Shown here in pieces: positions 6,492 to 11,913 of a stretch of 30,484 nt of DNA. The notes beneath the pieces were generated by a model. It saw only the letters and a program-made list of their open reading frames with translations. It had not been told where the DNA came from and searched no databases. Origin of the DNA: a virus; IMG/VR virus record IMGVR_UViG_3300035698_010104, positions 1 to 30,484 of that record; one strand, written 5' to 3'. Both the position numbers and the translations under genes were made by a program. Every line of letters begins with the position of its first letter. Position 1 is the first letter of the stretch.

Positions 6492-6677
6492 CTATTTTAT
6501 ACTGTTTTTTATGATTTGTTGTTGCCATTTCTTTGGAAGGAGTTTACAAATAAATCCTTCGTACATCTTAAAATTTGGTTTTTGTTTTTCACACTTTAAA
6601 CACTTTTTGTTTCTTGCTTGAATATTATTCTCACAATATTCGTCAAGGGCTTCGACAAATTCTTTTTCACTAGGCAT
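6492..6677 (-). CDS. Cys-containing mini-protein, 61 aa
   Basis: N-terminal helix SEKEFVEALDEYCENN, then KKCLKCEKQKPNF with a CxxC pair, and FICKLLPKKW. Too few ligands for a classical finger, but metal binding is possible. It is one of the few left-arm genes with a clear Shine-Dalgarno (AGGAGG seven bases before the ATG), placed between leader motif copy 4 and the start. Function unknown. Confidence 0.6.
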   Translation of the reverse strand: MPSEKEFVEALDEYCENNIQARNKKCLKCEKQKPNFKMYEGFICKLLPKKWQQQIIKNSIK

Positions 6678-6691
6678 TGTTTACCTCCTGT

Positions 6692-6710
6692 TTGTGACTT
6701 TAGTGGATTA
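6692..6710 (-). promoter_or_regulatory. Leader motif copy 4
   Basis: Sense TAATCCACTAAAGTCACAA, 14 bases before the ATG at 6677. Here a separate AGGAGG ribosome-binding site lies between motif and start, so the motif is not itself the ribosome-binding site. Confidence 0.6.
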
Positions 6711-6711
6711 A

Positions 6712-6855
6712 TTATTCTTTACCTATTTTAAATGCTATACGAACTCGTTCTTTACAACCACAAAAACTACACCATATCTTTTTAATCGCATCTTCTGTGA
6801 CTATATTACATGGATTGTCACACTGTGGACATGGAGTGTTTTTCTTTGAGTTCAT
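6712..6855 (-). CDS. Zinc-ribbon mini-protein, 47 aa
   Basis: Small gene with CPQCDNPC near the N-terminus and WCSFCGCKERV in the second half, a two-knuckle zinc-ribbon pattern as in transcription-factor or primase-type ribbons. The start overlaps the end of the preceding gene by 38 bases, and the stop abuts leader motif copy 4. No specific function. Confidence 0.6.
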   Translation of the reverse strand: MNSKKNTPCPQCDNPCNIVTEDAIKKIWCSFCGCKERVRIAFKIGKE

Positions 6856-7018
6856 AAAGCACAAGTATTTTATTTAACTTATTATATTCATCATCATCAT
6901 AGATAAGGAAAGCTTTTTTTAAATTGTACTGAGTGTTTGTCTTTAAGAATAGTTTTATTCTATCTATTGGACTTGCTTCTCCTTCTTTTGATTTGTAATA
7001 AGGTTTTTTAATAATCAT
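6818..7018 (-). CDS. Hypothetical protein, 66 aa
   Basis: Basic N-terminus (MIIKKPYYKSKEGEASP), then a predicted helix DRIKLFLKTNTQYNLKKAFLIYDDDEYNKLNKILVLYELKEK. No family recognised. It starts two bases from the stop of the upstream 59-aa gene, in a typical phage early or middle operon. Confidence 0.55.
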   Translation of the reverse strand: MIIKKPYYKSKEGEASPIDRIKLFLKTNTQYNLKKAFLIYDDDEYNKLNKILVLYELKEKHSMSTV

Positions 7019-7020
7019 AT

Positions 7021-7200
7021 TTATTTAAGTTTATCTAATTGTTCCCAAACATTATTCATTCTTTCTTTTAAACGATCAGCTACTTCACTACCATAATCTA
7101 CAGAATTTCCATTACTACCAAGTGAATGATAATCCTTGCTTAAAGAAGCATATAATATACTAAGTCTTTCTTTTTCTTTTTGTATATATTCTTTTTCCAT
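7021..7200 (-). CDS. Helical mini-protein, 59 aa
   Basis: MEKEYIQKEKERLSILYASL at the start and DRLKERMNNVWEQLDKLK at the end are two amphipathic, probably coiled-coil helices joined by a Ser/Gly/Asn-rich loop (SLGSNGNSVDYGS). The leader contains a partial leader motif (TTAATCCATAATA) and, further upstream, the 13-bp inverted repeat 7234-7305. Function unknown. Confidence 0.55.
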   Translation of the reverse strand: MEKEYIQKEKERLSILYASLSKDYHSLGSNGNSVDYGSEVADRLKERMNNVWEQLDKLK

Positions 7201-7233
7201 ATTATTATATATTATTATGGATTAATTAACAAA

Positions 7234-7305
7234 TTAGACAGAATCATATGTTAAGATAACACTATGTCAAAAGCAACGGAGAATTGTTTTTTTGATTCTG
7301 TCTAA
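7234..7305 (-). ncRNA. Stem-loop element with 13-bp closing helix
   Basis: Perfect inverted repeat TTAGACAGAATCA (7234-7246) / TGATTCTGTCTAA (7293-7305) enclosing 46 bases. Inside is a TGTTA-aga-TAACA hairpin and a possible CAA/TTG arm, giving a three-way-junction shape of 72 nt. It lies between two minus-strand genes. It may be a small RNA or 5'-UTR element. It lacks tRNA landmarks. Strand is assumed from gene direction. Confidence 0.45.
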
Positions 7306-7309
7306 ACTG

Positions 7310-7468
7310 CTAACTAATGAATTCTATATCAATCATAATATCTATTGTATATTCTCTTATAAATTTACATTTTGCTTCTAATGCATTCTTTGCTGATATT
7401 ACTGTTATATATTCTTGTTTTCCAAAAGGATGACGATATTTTATTTTGTATGTTTTATTTTTGTTCAT
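7310..7468 (-). CDS. Small hypothetical protein, 52 aa
   Basis: MNKNKTYKIKYRHPFGKQEY followed by ITVISAKNALEAKCKFIREY: a beta-beta-alpha pattern common in tiny phage proteins. Preceded by leader motif copy 5. No function can be given. Confidence 0.5.
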   Translation of the reverse strand: MNKNKTYKIKYRHPFGKQEYITVISAKNALEAKCKFIREYTIDIMIDIEFIS

Positions 7469-7473
7469 ATTGT

Positions 7474-7492
7474 TAGTGACTTATGTGGATTA
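7474..7492 (-). promoter_or_regulatory. Leader motif copy 5
   Basis: Sense TAATCCACATAAGTCACTAA, six bases before the ATG at 7468 and next to the stop of the gene at 7494. Confidence 0.55.
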
Positions 7493-7493
7493 A

Positions 7494-7757
7494 TTAATCT
7501 TCTGGTTCTAATTCGTTTGGATAATACCAATTAAAATTCATATTACAAAATGTAAATGATATATCTCTGTGCCAATATTGGTTAATGTTAAAAGAAAATA
7601 GTGTGAACCATATTCCAAGACAACATCGGTTCATAGAAAATTCAAATACCCTTTTTTCTTTAAATGGTTTCCCACAATATCCACATTCTCCAGACATTGT
7701 TTTTATCTTAAAGTTCCCACACTTACAAATTATTGATTGTTTTATTGGTTGATGCAT
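7494..7757 (-). CDS. Cys-rich protein with zinc-ribbon N-terminus, 87 aa
   Basis: CKCGNFKIKTMSGECGYCGKP (residues 11-31) gives CxC...CxxC, consistent with a rubredoxin-like zinc knuckle. The rest is aromatic and hydrophobic (FEFSMNRCCLGIWFTLFSF, WHRDISFTFCNMNFNWYYP), perhaps membrane-associated or a second metal site. No family recognised. Follows leader motif copy 6. Confidence 0.55.
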   Translation of the reverse strand: MHQPIKQSIICKCGNFKIKTMSGECGYCGKPFKEKRVFEFSMNRCCLGIWFTLFSFNINQYWHRDISFTFCNMNFNWYYPNELEPED

Positions 7758-7761
7758 ATGA

Positions 7762-7780
7762 TTGCGTCTTTAGTGGATTA
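7762..7780 (-). promoter_or_regulatory. Leader motif copy 6
   Basis: Sense TAATCCACTAAAGACGCAA, five bases before the ATG at 7757; it overlaps the stop codon of the upstream gene. Confidence 0.6.
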
Positions 7781-8035
7781 TTGTTGGTAAAATGGATTAT
7801 GGTTTTTGCCATCTGTAATTTCTTTTCCGTTAATATACATATAAACTCCTTCAACTGCTCCAGAATCATTATATGCTTTTATTAAAAGTTCTTCCATTTT
7901 TTTAGGCATATTTATTACACCTCTATTTAATCCCATCGCACTCATCATTTCAACAACTATTTCATCGTTGTGAATGTGTGCTTCACCTCCCATTTGTAAT
8001 TTAATTACTTTTCTTTTACATTCTTTGTTGTGCAT
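7778..8035 (-). CDS. Hypothetical protein, 85 aa
   Basis: KRKVIKLQMGGEAHIHNDEI is followed by a helix VVEMMSAMGLNRG, a helix KKMEELLIKAYNDSG and a hairpin EGVYMYINGKEI. It looks like a compact alpha/beta protein, with no recognised family. Leader motif copy 7 lies 14 bases upstream. Confidence 0.55.
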   Translation of the reverse strand: MHNKECKRKVIKLQMGGEAHIHNDEIVVEMMSAMGLNRGVINMPKKMEELLIKAYNDSGAVEGVYMYINGKEITDGKNHNPFYQQ

Positions 8036-8049
8036 AATGTTATCTTTTA

Positions 8050-8068
8050 TTGTGTCTTATGTGGACTA
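8050..8068 (-). promoter_or_regulatory. Leader motif copy 7
   Basis: Sense TAGTCCACATAAGACACAA, one mismatch to the consensus, upstream of the ATG at 8035. Confidence 0.55.
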
Positions 8069-8089
8069 TGTAAATTTATTTAATGATTG

Positions 8090-8218
8090 TGAGGATTGAT
8101 TAATGTTTGCCTCGAACAGATAACGAGAAACTTATAGTATCCTATTTCAATCATTGCTCGCACTATATTGAATGTCTATAAGTCTTATCCTAAACAAACA
8201 TTAAGAGCAATCCCCTCA
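8090..8218. ncRNA. Folded RNA element closed by a long helix
   Basis: TTAATGTTTG (8100-8109) pairs perfectly with CAAACATTAA (8195-8204). The helix is extended by ATTG/CAAT and TGAGG (8090-8094)/CCTCA (8214-8218). Inside are CTCG/CGAG near 8111-8126 and ACTTATAG (8130-8137)/CTATAAGT (8176-8183), with TTCAAT/ATTGAA nested within. No open frame of note. No G-U evidence settles the strand. Confidence 0.5.
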
Positions 8219-8221
8219 AAG

Positions 8222-8305
8222 CTTCAAGGAAGAGCTGAAATTAGCTCTTCATTGACTCTTCGAGTCTTCCTACGGAGATATATCTTCTCCACAGACTATT
8301 ATGGT
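8222..8305. repeat. Cluster of short hairpins
   Basis: Three hairpins in a row: GAAGAGCT-GAAATT-AGCTCTTC (about 8231-8252), GACTC-TTC-GAGTC (about 8256-8268) and GGAGA...TCTCC (about 8275-8291). They may belong to the same RNA as 8090-8218. No U tract marks any of them as an intrinsic terminator. Confidence 0.4.
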
Positions 8306-8379
8306 CGGCAGAGAACAGTATGTGTCCCCATTTCTTGATGAAAATCTTAATCATAATTCTCCTTTATATAAATTAATCT

Positions 8380-8481
8380 TTAAACTATTAAGACAAATAT
8401 TAGAACACCTAGTATTAAAAGTGTCAAGACTATTGTTATTATTTTTTGAGCTTTGTGTCCTTTGTGGATTAGATTGTGCAT
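8380..8481 (-). CDS. Membrane peptide, 33 aa
   Basis: MHNLIHKGHKAQKIITIVLT starts a peptide whose residues 13-33 form one continuous hydrophobic helix (TLLILGVLIFVLIV). A basic N-terminus and a terminal helix suit a tiny membrane protein. It lies alone between two structured non-coding stretches and contains a variant leader motif (copy 8) within codons 3-11. Coding status is uncertain. Confidence 0.45.
   Translation of the reverse strand: MHNLIHKGHKAQKIITIVLTLLILGVLIFVLIV
8453..8471 (-). promoter_or_regulatory. Variant leader motif copy 8
   Basis: Sense TAATCCACAAAGGACACAA, two or three changes from the consensus. It overlaps the start of the 33-aa peptide frame and is not placed upstream of it, so it may be decayed or coincidental. 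Confidence 0.35.
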
Positions 8482-8518
8482 AATGATTTATGTCTTATTT
8501 TGTTTAATGATTATTCTG

Positions 8519-8528
8519 CTAACATTAG
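8519..8528. repeat. Palindrome CTAACATTAG, distant copy
   Basis: Within the longer GCTAACATTAGC. Located at the edge of the large structured RNA, over 2 kb from the other three copies. Confidence 0.45.
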
Positions 8529-8554
8529 CGAACAATCATGATGATTTGATTATA

Positions 8555-9241
8555 TTAAATTCCTAATAAATAAAATGCAAAGGCGATTTCAACTATCACG
8601 ATAATAGTTGGTTCTTTAACATCCTCCGTAAGATGACTTCCTCTACGAACAGGGTTGCTTTATCGTAATAAGGAAGCGTTTGAAAATTATTCCGCAAAAG
8701 TCAAGCAACAAAACTCTTGAAGTTTGGATACAATTTTCGTTTGACTTTAATATCCTCCAACTGTGGATAACCTTCTTATCTTAACTTGCGTTAAGATGTT
8801 GGCATCGTTAATATTCAACACGGGATTTTAACTGACTTGGAATTACCCTTCTGCTGTTGAAACATTAATTTTAAGATGATTATCTTTAAATGTGACCTAT
8901 ACGCGAGCTATCCATTATTCTTACTATTCACTACTAAGATTAAAGGTTACGAGATTATAAGAGTCTTCCACTTGCAATAAGTGTATTCACTGTTAAAATC
9001 AACGACTATTTAATCCTTAACGCATTATGATTTTACTCGGCAACGAGTAAAGTCTTTTGCCTCGTACAACGAGCGTAGTTTCAGATAAGAGTAATTAAAG
9101 ATGCTATTGTCTAATTCTCCTACTTAAAGATAACCATTTTATAATTAACATTCCGTAATTGAGCAGGCAAATCAAGGGATTCCTAAGATTAACTCGAGAT
9201 CAAACTTTTCTTGATTAACCTGCTATATTATAGAATTTTAA
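8555..9241 (+). ncRNA. Large structured RNA candidate (about 690 nt)
   Basis: A non-coding stretch full of nested complementary segments. Closing helix TTAAATTC (8555-8562)/GAATTTTAA (9233-9241). Other helices: CTTCCT..ACG/CGT..AGGAAG; AAAGTCAAGC (8697-8706)/GTTTGACTTT (8739-8748), with one G-U; ATCTTAAC-TTGC-GTTAAGAT inside CCAAC/GTTGG; TTCAACA (8814-8820)/TGTTGAA (8855-8861); GTGACC/GGTTAC, with one G-U; CACTT/AAGTG; the 11-bp hairpin 9029-9054 with a GCAA loop and one U-G; CTCGT-ACA-ACGAG; GCAGG+AATCAAG (9163-9176)/CTTGATT+CCTGC (9210-9223). G-U pairs exist only when read on the plus strand, so that strand is inferred. Size, phage context and lack of coding resemble the large ornate phage RNAs ROOL and GOLLD. 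I cannot confirm membership without a covariance search. Confidence 0.6.
8762..8770 (-). promoter_or_regulatory. DnaA-box sequence inside structured RNA region
   Basis: Perfect TGTGGATAA, but isolated and within the RNA domain, so it may be chance. Confidence 0.3.
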
Positions 9242-9247
9242 AGACTA

Positions 9248-9496
9248 CTATATAATAGTAGCCTCTAATTTGTCAATGCTTTCACTAGATACTTTGTATT
9301 TATGAGCCAATCTTTTGAGCTCACTAACCTCGTGTATTTTAAGGTTTTCCTGATGCTTTTCTGCTATTGCATTCTTTTCCTCCATAAACTCTAGTATCTG
9401 ATTCTTATGTACGAGGTAATCGCCTATTCGTTGATACTTCGCTTCGTCCTCCGTTTTCGGTAGTTTACCAGTTTTATAAATAGTTGCTTTTGACAT
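9248..9496 (-). CDS. Helical hypothetical protein, 82 aa
   Basis: Begins SKATIYKTGKLPKTEDEAKYQ, then a long charged helix NQILEFMEEKNAIAEKHQENLKIHEVSELKRLAHKY and a short C-terminal helix. The second half resembles a small helical DNA-binding or dimerisation region, but no family is recognised. The stop lies inside a CTACTAT/ATAGTAG hairpin (9245-9261), which could mark the transcript end. Confidence 0.6.
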   Translation of the reverse strand: MSKATIYKTGKLPKTEDEAKYQRIGDYLVHKNQILEFMEEKNAIAEKHQENLKIHEVSELKRLAHKYKVSSESIDKLEATII

Positions 9497-9564
9497 ATGT
9501 TTTATTTAGTTTTTTAAAGTTCTTATTATATAGCCCATTATTTAATCGGCTATATGAAAGTCCT

Positions 9565-9717
9565 TTATAATGCCTTACTCAATACTTGACAAATACGATT
9601 GTGATACCATTGTTCAGTTTTTGACAATGTCTTTGTTTGTTTAATATAGTATAGTGTTTTTGATATAAACATTATTTGTCCCTTTGTTAGTTTGACGATT
9701 TGTTTTTCTTTTGACAT
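9565..9717 (-). CDS. Small basic protein, 50 aa
   Basis: Starts MSKEKQIVKLTKGQIMFISK and ends in a helix (TEQWYHNRICQVLSKAL). Basic and mostly helical, so a small DNA- or RNA-binding regulator is conceivable (inference). The start codon sits inside an inverted repeat (9716-9736), and two direct repeats lie just upstream, which suggests control at this start. Confidence 0.45.
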   Translation of the reverse strand: MSKEKQIVKLTKGQIMFISKTLYYIKQTKTLSKTEQWYHNRICQVLSKAL

Positions 9718-9736
9718 ATTCAGTTGTAATGAATAT
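9716..9736. promoter_or_regulatory. Inverted repeat over a start codon
   Basis: ATATTCA-7 nt-TGAATAT overlapping the ATG of the 50-aa gene. It could be an operator or a translation-blocking hairpin. Confidence 0.4.
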
Positions 9737-9739
9737 CAC

Positions 9740-9776
9740 TTAGTTCCTAACCAGTAAAACTCTTATTAGTTCCTAA
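9740..9776. repeat. Two direct repeats TTAGTTCCTAA
   Basis: Copies at 9740-9750 and 9766-9776, 26 bases apart, upstream of the 50-aa minus-strand gene. They may be tandem binding sites for a regulator. Confidence 0.5.
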
Positions 9777-9820
9777 TTAGTCAAATAAATGATGCTCTTT
9801 TTATTATCTTAAACTTTACA

Positions 9821-9849
9821 GGAAAATCCACTAATTAAAGTGAATTTCC
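9821..9849 (-). terminator. Hairpin after the 116-aa gene
   Basis: GGAAAATCCACT / AGTGAATTTCC imperfect stem just downstream of the minus-strand stop at 9858. There is no strong U tract, so terminator function is uncertain. Confidence 0.35.
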
Positions 9850-9857
9850 CTTAAAAT

Positions 9858-10208
9858 TTAGGTTCTTTGACCTTTTCCACTATCTACTGCAATTTCTGCA
9901 TTTGCAATAAAAGAAGCTTTTTCCTCTTCTGTTGCATTTCCCCAACTTTTTTGGCTTGACTTAAAATCAGCCATTTCGCTACTAATTGTCTCGTCAGCCT
10001 TAACTAATTCGGACAATTTAGCTTCTGCTAACTTTCTGTTAGTTCTTGCAAATTCTGTTAATGCTGTTTTTTCAATCTTTTCTTCTCTACTTTTGAAAAC
10101 CTTGTTAGTAAGATTTTCAAATTCTGTTGGATGTTGGTCAACAACTTCGGCTAAGGTTAAGGTTTCACCATTAACTAAATAGCCTTCACTTGTTTTTTGT
10201 ATTAACAT
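9858..10208 (-). CDS. Hypothetical protein, 116 aa
   Basis: First gene of the leftward arm. N-terminus MLIQKTSEGYLVNGETLTLA looks like a short beta-hairpin, followed by helices rich in Glu/Lys/Ala (FENLTNKVFKSREEKIEKTA; RTNRKLAEAKLSELVKADE). No family recognised. Its position next to the divergent control region, behind a putative leftward promoter, fits an early or highly expressed protein. Base composition is slightly richer in GC than the distal left-arm genes. Confidence 0.65.
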   Translation of the reverse strand: MLIQKTSEGYLVNGETLTLAEVVDQHPTEFENLTNKVFKSREEKIEKTALTEFARTNRKLAEAKLSELVKADETISSEMADFKSSQKSWGNATEEEKASFIANAEIAVDSGKGQRT

Positions 10209-10422
10209 AATGTTTTGGTTGCTAATATTAAAATCCCACTATATAGAAGGCTTTCAATATTGGCATATATTATATAAGTAAAAGGTACTTAACTTCTGAA
10301 TGCTTTTGTTGTTGCTAACTGGTATAATGTATGTGCTATATATGTATATGTGTTGTGTGTGTATATGCAGTACACCATACCCCTAGCCTATTGTTTGTGC
10401 CTTGTTTTACGGTACTATAAGT

Positions 10423-10451
10423 AGTATAGCATATATTTATACTAATTGCAA
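10423..10451 (-). promoter_or_regulatory. Putative leftward sigma-70 promoter
   Basis: On the minus strand TTGCAA, 17 bases, TATACT, about 215 bases upstream of the first leftward gene. A four-of-six -35 and five-of-six -10 match with ideal spacing. Confidence 0.45.
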
Positions 10452-10612
10452 GGGTACAATATAGGTGGGGGGTTCAGAAACCCGAACCAAATAGAAGCAC
10501 GGGGGTACTATTATTTATTACCCTACACCAACATAGACACACCCCAAAACATTAAGGAAACAGAGCATTCACTATCCCGTTTAGGATATCCCGTAGATCT
10601 TACAGTATGGGG

Positions 10613-10622
10613 CTAACATTAG
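10613..10622. repeat. Palindrome CTAACATTAG copy
   Basis: Member of a four-copy family (8519-8528, 10613-10622, 10772-10781, 10823-10832) of CTAACRTTAG; a probable regulator-binding site. Confidence 0.5.
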
Positions 10623-10751
10623 GGATTTGATTCTTTAGAATTCATCCTTATCAAATCCATTGTTATAGTGAAGTGGTATACCTGTTTCTAGAGTTATTCT
10701 ATCTTATTATAAAAAAATGGCGGTTCTTTTTTTATATGAAATTCTGTAAAG

Positions 10752-10760
10752 TTATCCACA
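10752..10760 (+). promoter_or_regulatory. DnaA box
   Basis: Perfect TTATCCACA. Confidence 0.6.
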
Positions 10761-10771
10761 GGTGTTCTTTG

Positions 10772-10781
10772 CTAACGTTAG
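10772..10781. repeat. Perfect palindrome CTAACGTTAG
   Basis: Exact 10-bp palindrome located between the two DnaA boxes. Same family as the CTAACATTAG copies. Confidence 0.55.
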
Positions 10782-10801
10782 TAAACCTGAATGTTTGTGA
10801 C

Positions 10802-10810
10802 TGTGGATAA
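10802..10810 (-). promoter_or_regulatory. DnaA box, inverted
   Basis: Perfect TGTGGATAA (TTATCCACA on the minus strand), 50 bases from the first box and facing it. Confidence 0.6.
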
Positions 10811-10822
10811 CTCTAGACTGTA

Positions 10823-10832
10823 CTAACATTAG
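10823..10832. repeat. Palindrome CTAACATTAG copy
   Basis: Ends 16 bases before the -35 hexamer of the rightward promoter, a position suited to control of that promoter. Confidence 0.5.
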
Positions 10833-10848
10833 GGAATACTAGGGGGGG

Positions 10849-10877
10849 TTGACAAGCTTTCTGGGAGATGCTATAAT
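10849..10877 (+). promoter_or_regulatory. Consensus sigma-70 promoter for the right arm
   Basis: TTGACA (10849-10854), 17 bases, TATAAT (10872-10877): a perfect match in both hexamers and in spacing. The leader of about 80 nt runs to an AGGAAAGGA ribosome-binding site and the ATG at 10967. It is the only strong promoter I see before the whole head module. Confidence 0.85.
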
Positions 10878-10966
10878 TAAAGTAGTAGTATAAAGATTAG
10901 AAAACATGTGGATATAAATTTTGTGGAAAGAACTAATAGTTCTTAATTTTGTTATAGGAAAGGATT

Positions 10967-11296
10967 ATGATGAAAAAGTTGGAACAATCAATTACACTAG
11001 AACATTGGAAACAATTAAGTAGTAGTGAAAAGGATTTAGTTATAAAAATATTTTTATCTCCTGGTCCTTATCTCTACGATGAAATTTATAAGAATGGTAT
11101 AGAACTTTCTACTAGTCATTTAATAGACTATTTAGGAGAAGATCTACACCAAATACACTTATTAAAAACGGATACCCTTCAAGACGAATGGAGAGTATAT
11201 GTTGGAAATAAGGAGTTTAAAGGAAAAGAGTTAGTAGACGTATTGTGGGAAGCTGTAAAAAATAAGCTAAAAACACATGAGAAAACTAAACGATAA
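10967..11296 (+). CDS. Hypothetical protein, first gene of right arm, 109 aa
   Basis: Contains a helical start (LEQSITLEHWKQLSSSEKDL) and SPGPYLYDEIYKNGIELSTSHLIDYLGE, then WRVYVGNKEFKGKELVDVLW. No known family. It has a good ribosome-binding site (AGGAAAGGA about 4 bases before ATGATG). It overlaps the small terminase gene by 20 bases, so it is translated with packaging genes and may be a packaging accessory or regulator (inference). Confidence 0.65.
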   Translation: MMKKLEQSITLEHWKQLSSSEKDLVIKIFLSPGPYLYDEIYKNGIELSTSHLIDYLGEDLHQIHLLKTDTLQDEWRVYVGNKEFKGKELVDVLWEAVKNKLKTHEKTKR

Positions 11297-11753
11297 CATG
11301 AAGCTATTTTGTGAGGAATATGTAAAGAATGGCTATAATGGTAGAAAAGCTTACGAAATTGCTTATGAACAAGACAATAAAAACGTATGTGCTGTAGAGG
11401 CACATAAACTCTTGAAGGATCAAAGAATTCAAGAGGAAATAAACAACGTCGAACTTTCTTTTAGGATTGCTGGATTTGACGCTGGAATCGACAAAAAAGC
11501 TATTATGAAGATTCTATGCGATATGATGTTTGCAACAAAGAAAGTTTTTTTTAATGGTGAAGAAGTTGGTGAAATTCCTGATCATATGGCACGTAACAAT
11601 GCTATTACTACTTGGGCTAAATTAACTGGAGACTTTACCGAAAAGAAGAAGTTAGAAATAGAAGACCATAGAGAAATAGAGGATATAGATCCTACTAAGA
11701 TCTCTAAAGAAGAAGCAAAAGAAATAGAGAAGAAGCTTTTAAATCAATTATAA
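11277..11753 (+). CDS. terS: Terminase small subunit
   Basis: 158 aa. The N-terminal helix-turn-helix MKLFCEEYVKNGYNGRKAYEIAYEQ ... AVEAHKLLKDQRIQEEI (about 8-55) matches the Terminase_2-type DNA-binding domain (F-x-x-E-Y-x-x-x-x-x-x-x-x-A...LL.x.x.I). A middle segment (IMKILCDMMFATKKVFFNGEEVGEIPDHMARNNAITTWAKLTGDF) is the usual oligomerisation part, and the C-terminus is acidic/helical (EEAKEIEKKLL). Role: recognise phage DNA and load the large subunit. The start may be 11277 or the ATG at 11298. The large subunit follows after three small genes. Confidence 0.85.
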   Translation: MRKLNDNMKLFCEEYVKNGYNGRKAYEIAYEQDNKNVCAVEAHKLLKDQRIQEEINNVELSFRIAGFDAGIDKKAIMKILCDMMFATKKVFFNGEEVGEIPDHMARNNAITTWAKLTGDFTEKKKLEIEDHREIEDIDPTKISKEEAKEIEKKLLNQL

Positions 11754-11762
11754 TTTTTTTAT

Positions 11763-11897
11763 TGAACCTTGGATACCTTCTAAGAGCTACCCAAACAAGA
11801 CGTTTTCTTGTGTAACGCAAGAAAAAGGCGTTACCCTCAACAAAGGGTAGGATATGAAGGTGAACAAAAGATGAGTCAAGAAGATGTTGAGGGTTCA
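11763..11897 (+). ncRNA. Structured intergenic RNA downstream of terS
   Basis: 160-base gap with nested pairs: TGAACC (11763-11768)/GGTTCA (11892-11897), ACCTTC (11775-11780)/GAAGGT (11856-11861) and TACCCT/AGGGTA (11832-11849). In the middle TTTTCTTG/CAAGAAAA (11803-11825) and GTAACGC/GCGTTAC (11812-11834) overlap and exclude one another. A short 16-codon frame (from about 11871) is inside and is not counted as a gene. Role unknown. Confidence 0.45.
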
Positions 11898-11913
11898 GTA
11901 AAAAACAAAAACT

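Larger units (their letters stand above)
10209..10966. other. Divergent intergenic region, candidate origin of replication
   Basis: 758 bases without a gene between the leftward and rightward arms. Holds perfect DnaA-box sequences TTATCCACA (10752-10760) and TGTGGATAA (10802-10810, opposite orientation), and an AT-rich tract around 10700-10750 with runs of A and T. It also holds three CTAACRTTAG palindromes, G-rich and complementary GGGTA/TACCC segments (10450-10545), a GGTTC/GAACC hairpin (about 10476-10488), and promoters facing both ways. This combination is typical of a DnaA-dependent origin, but nothing here proves initiation. Confidence 0.5.

Noticed and set aside
7234-7305. tRNA of about 72 nt
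   Set aside because: Length fits, but the closing stem is 13 bp and no D-, anticodon- or T-loop consensus is present.
8301-8483. 60-aa plus-strand open frame
   Set aside because: Its hydrophobic part is the complement of the minus-strand 33-aa peptide and surrounding structured RNA; no ribosome-binding site or conserved pattern.
8080-9245. tRNA genes near the structured RNA
   Set aside because: Looked for cloverleaf and TTCRA T-loop patterns; GACTCTTCGAGTC resembles a T-arm but has no acceptor or D-arm partner.
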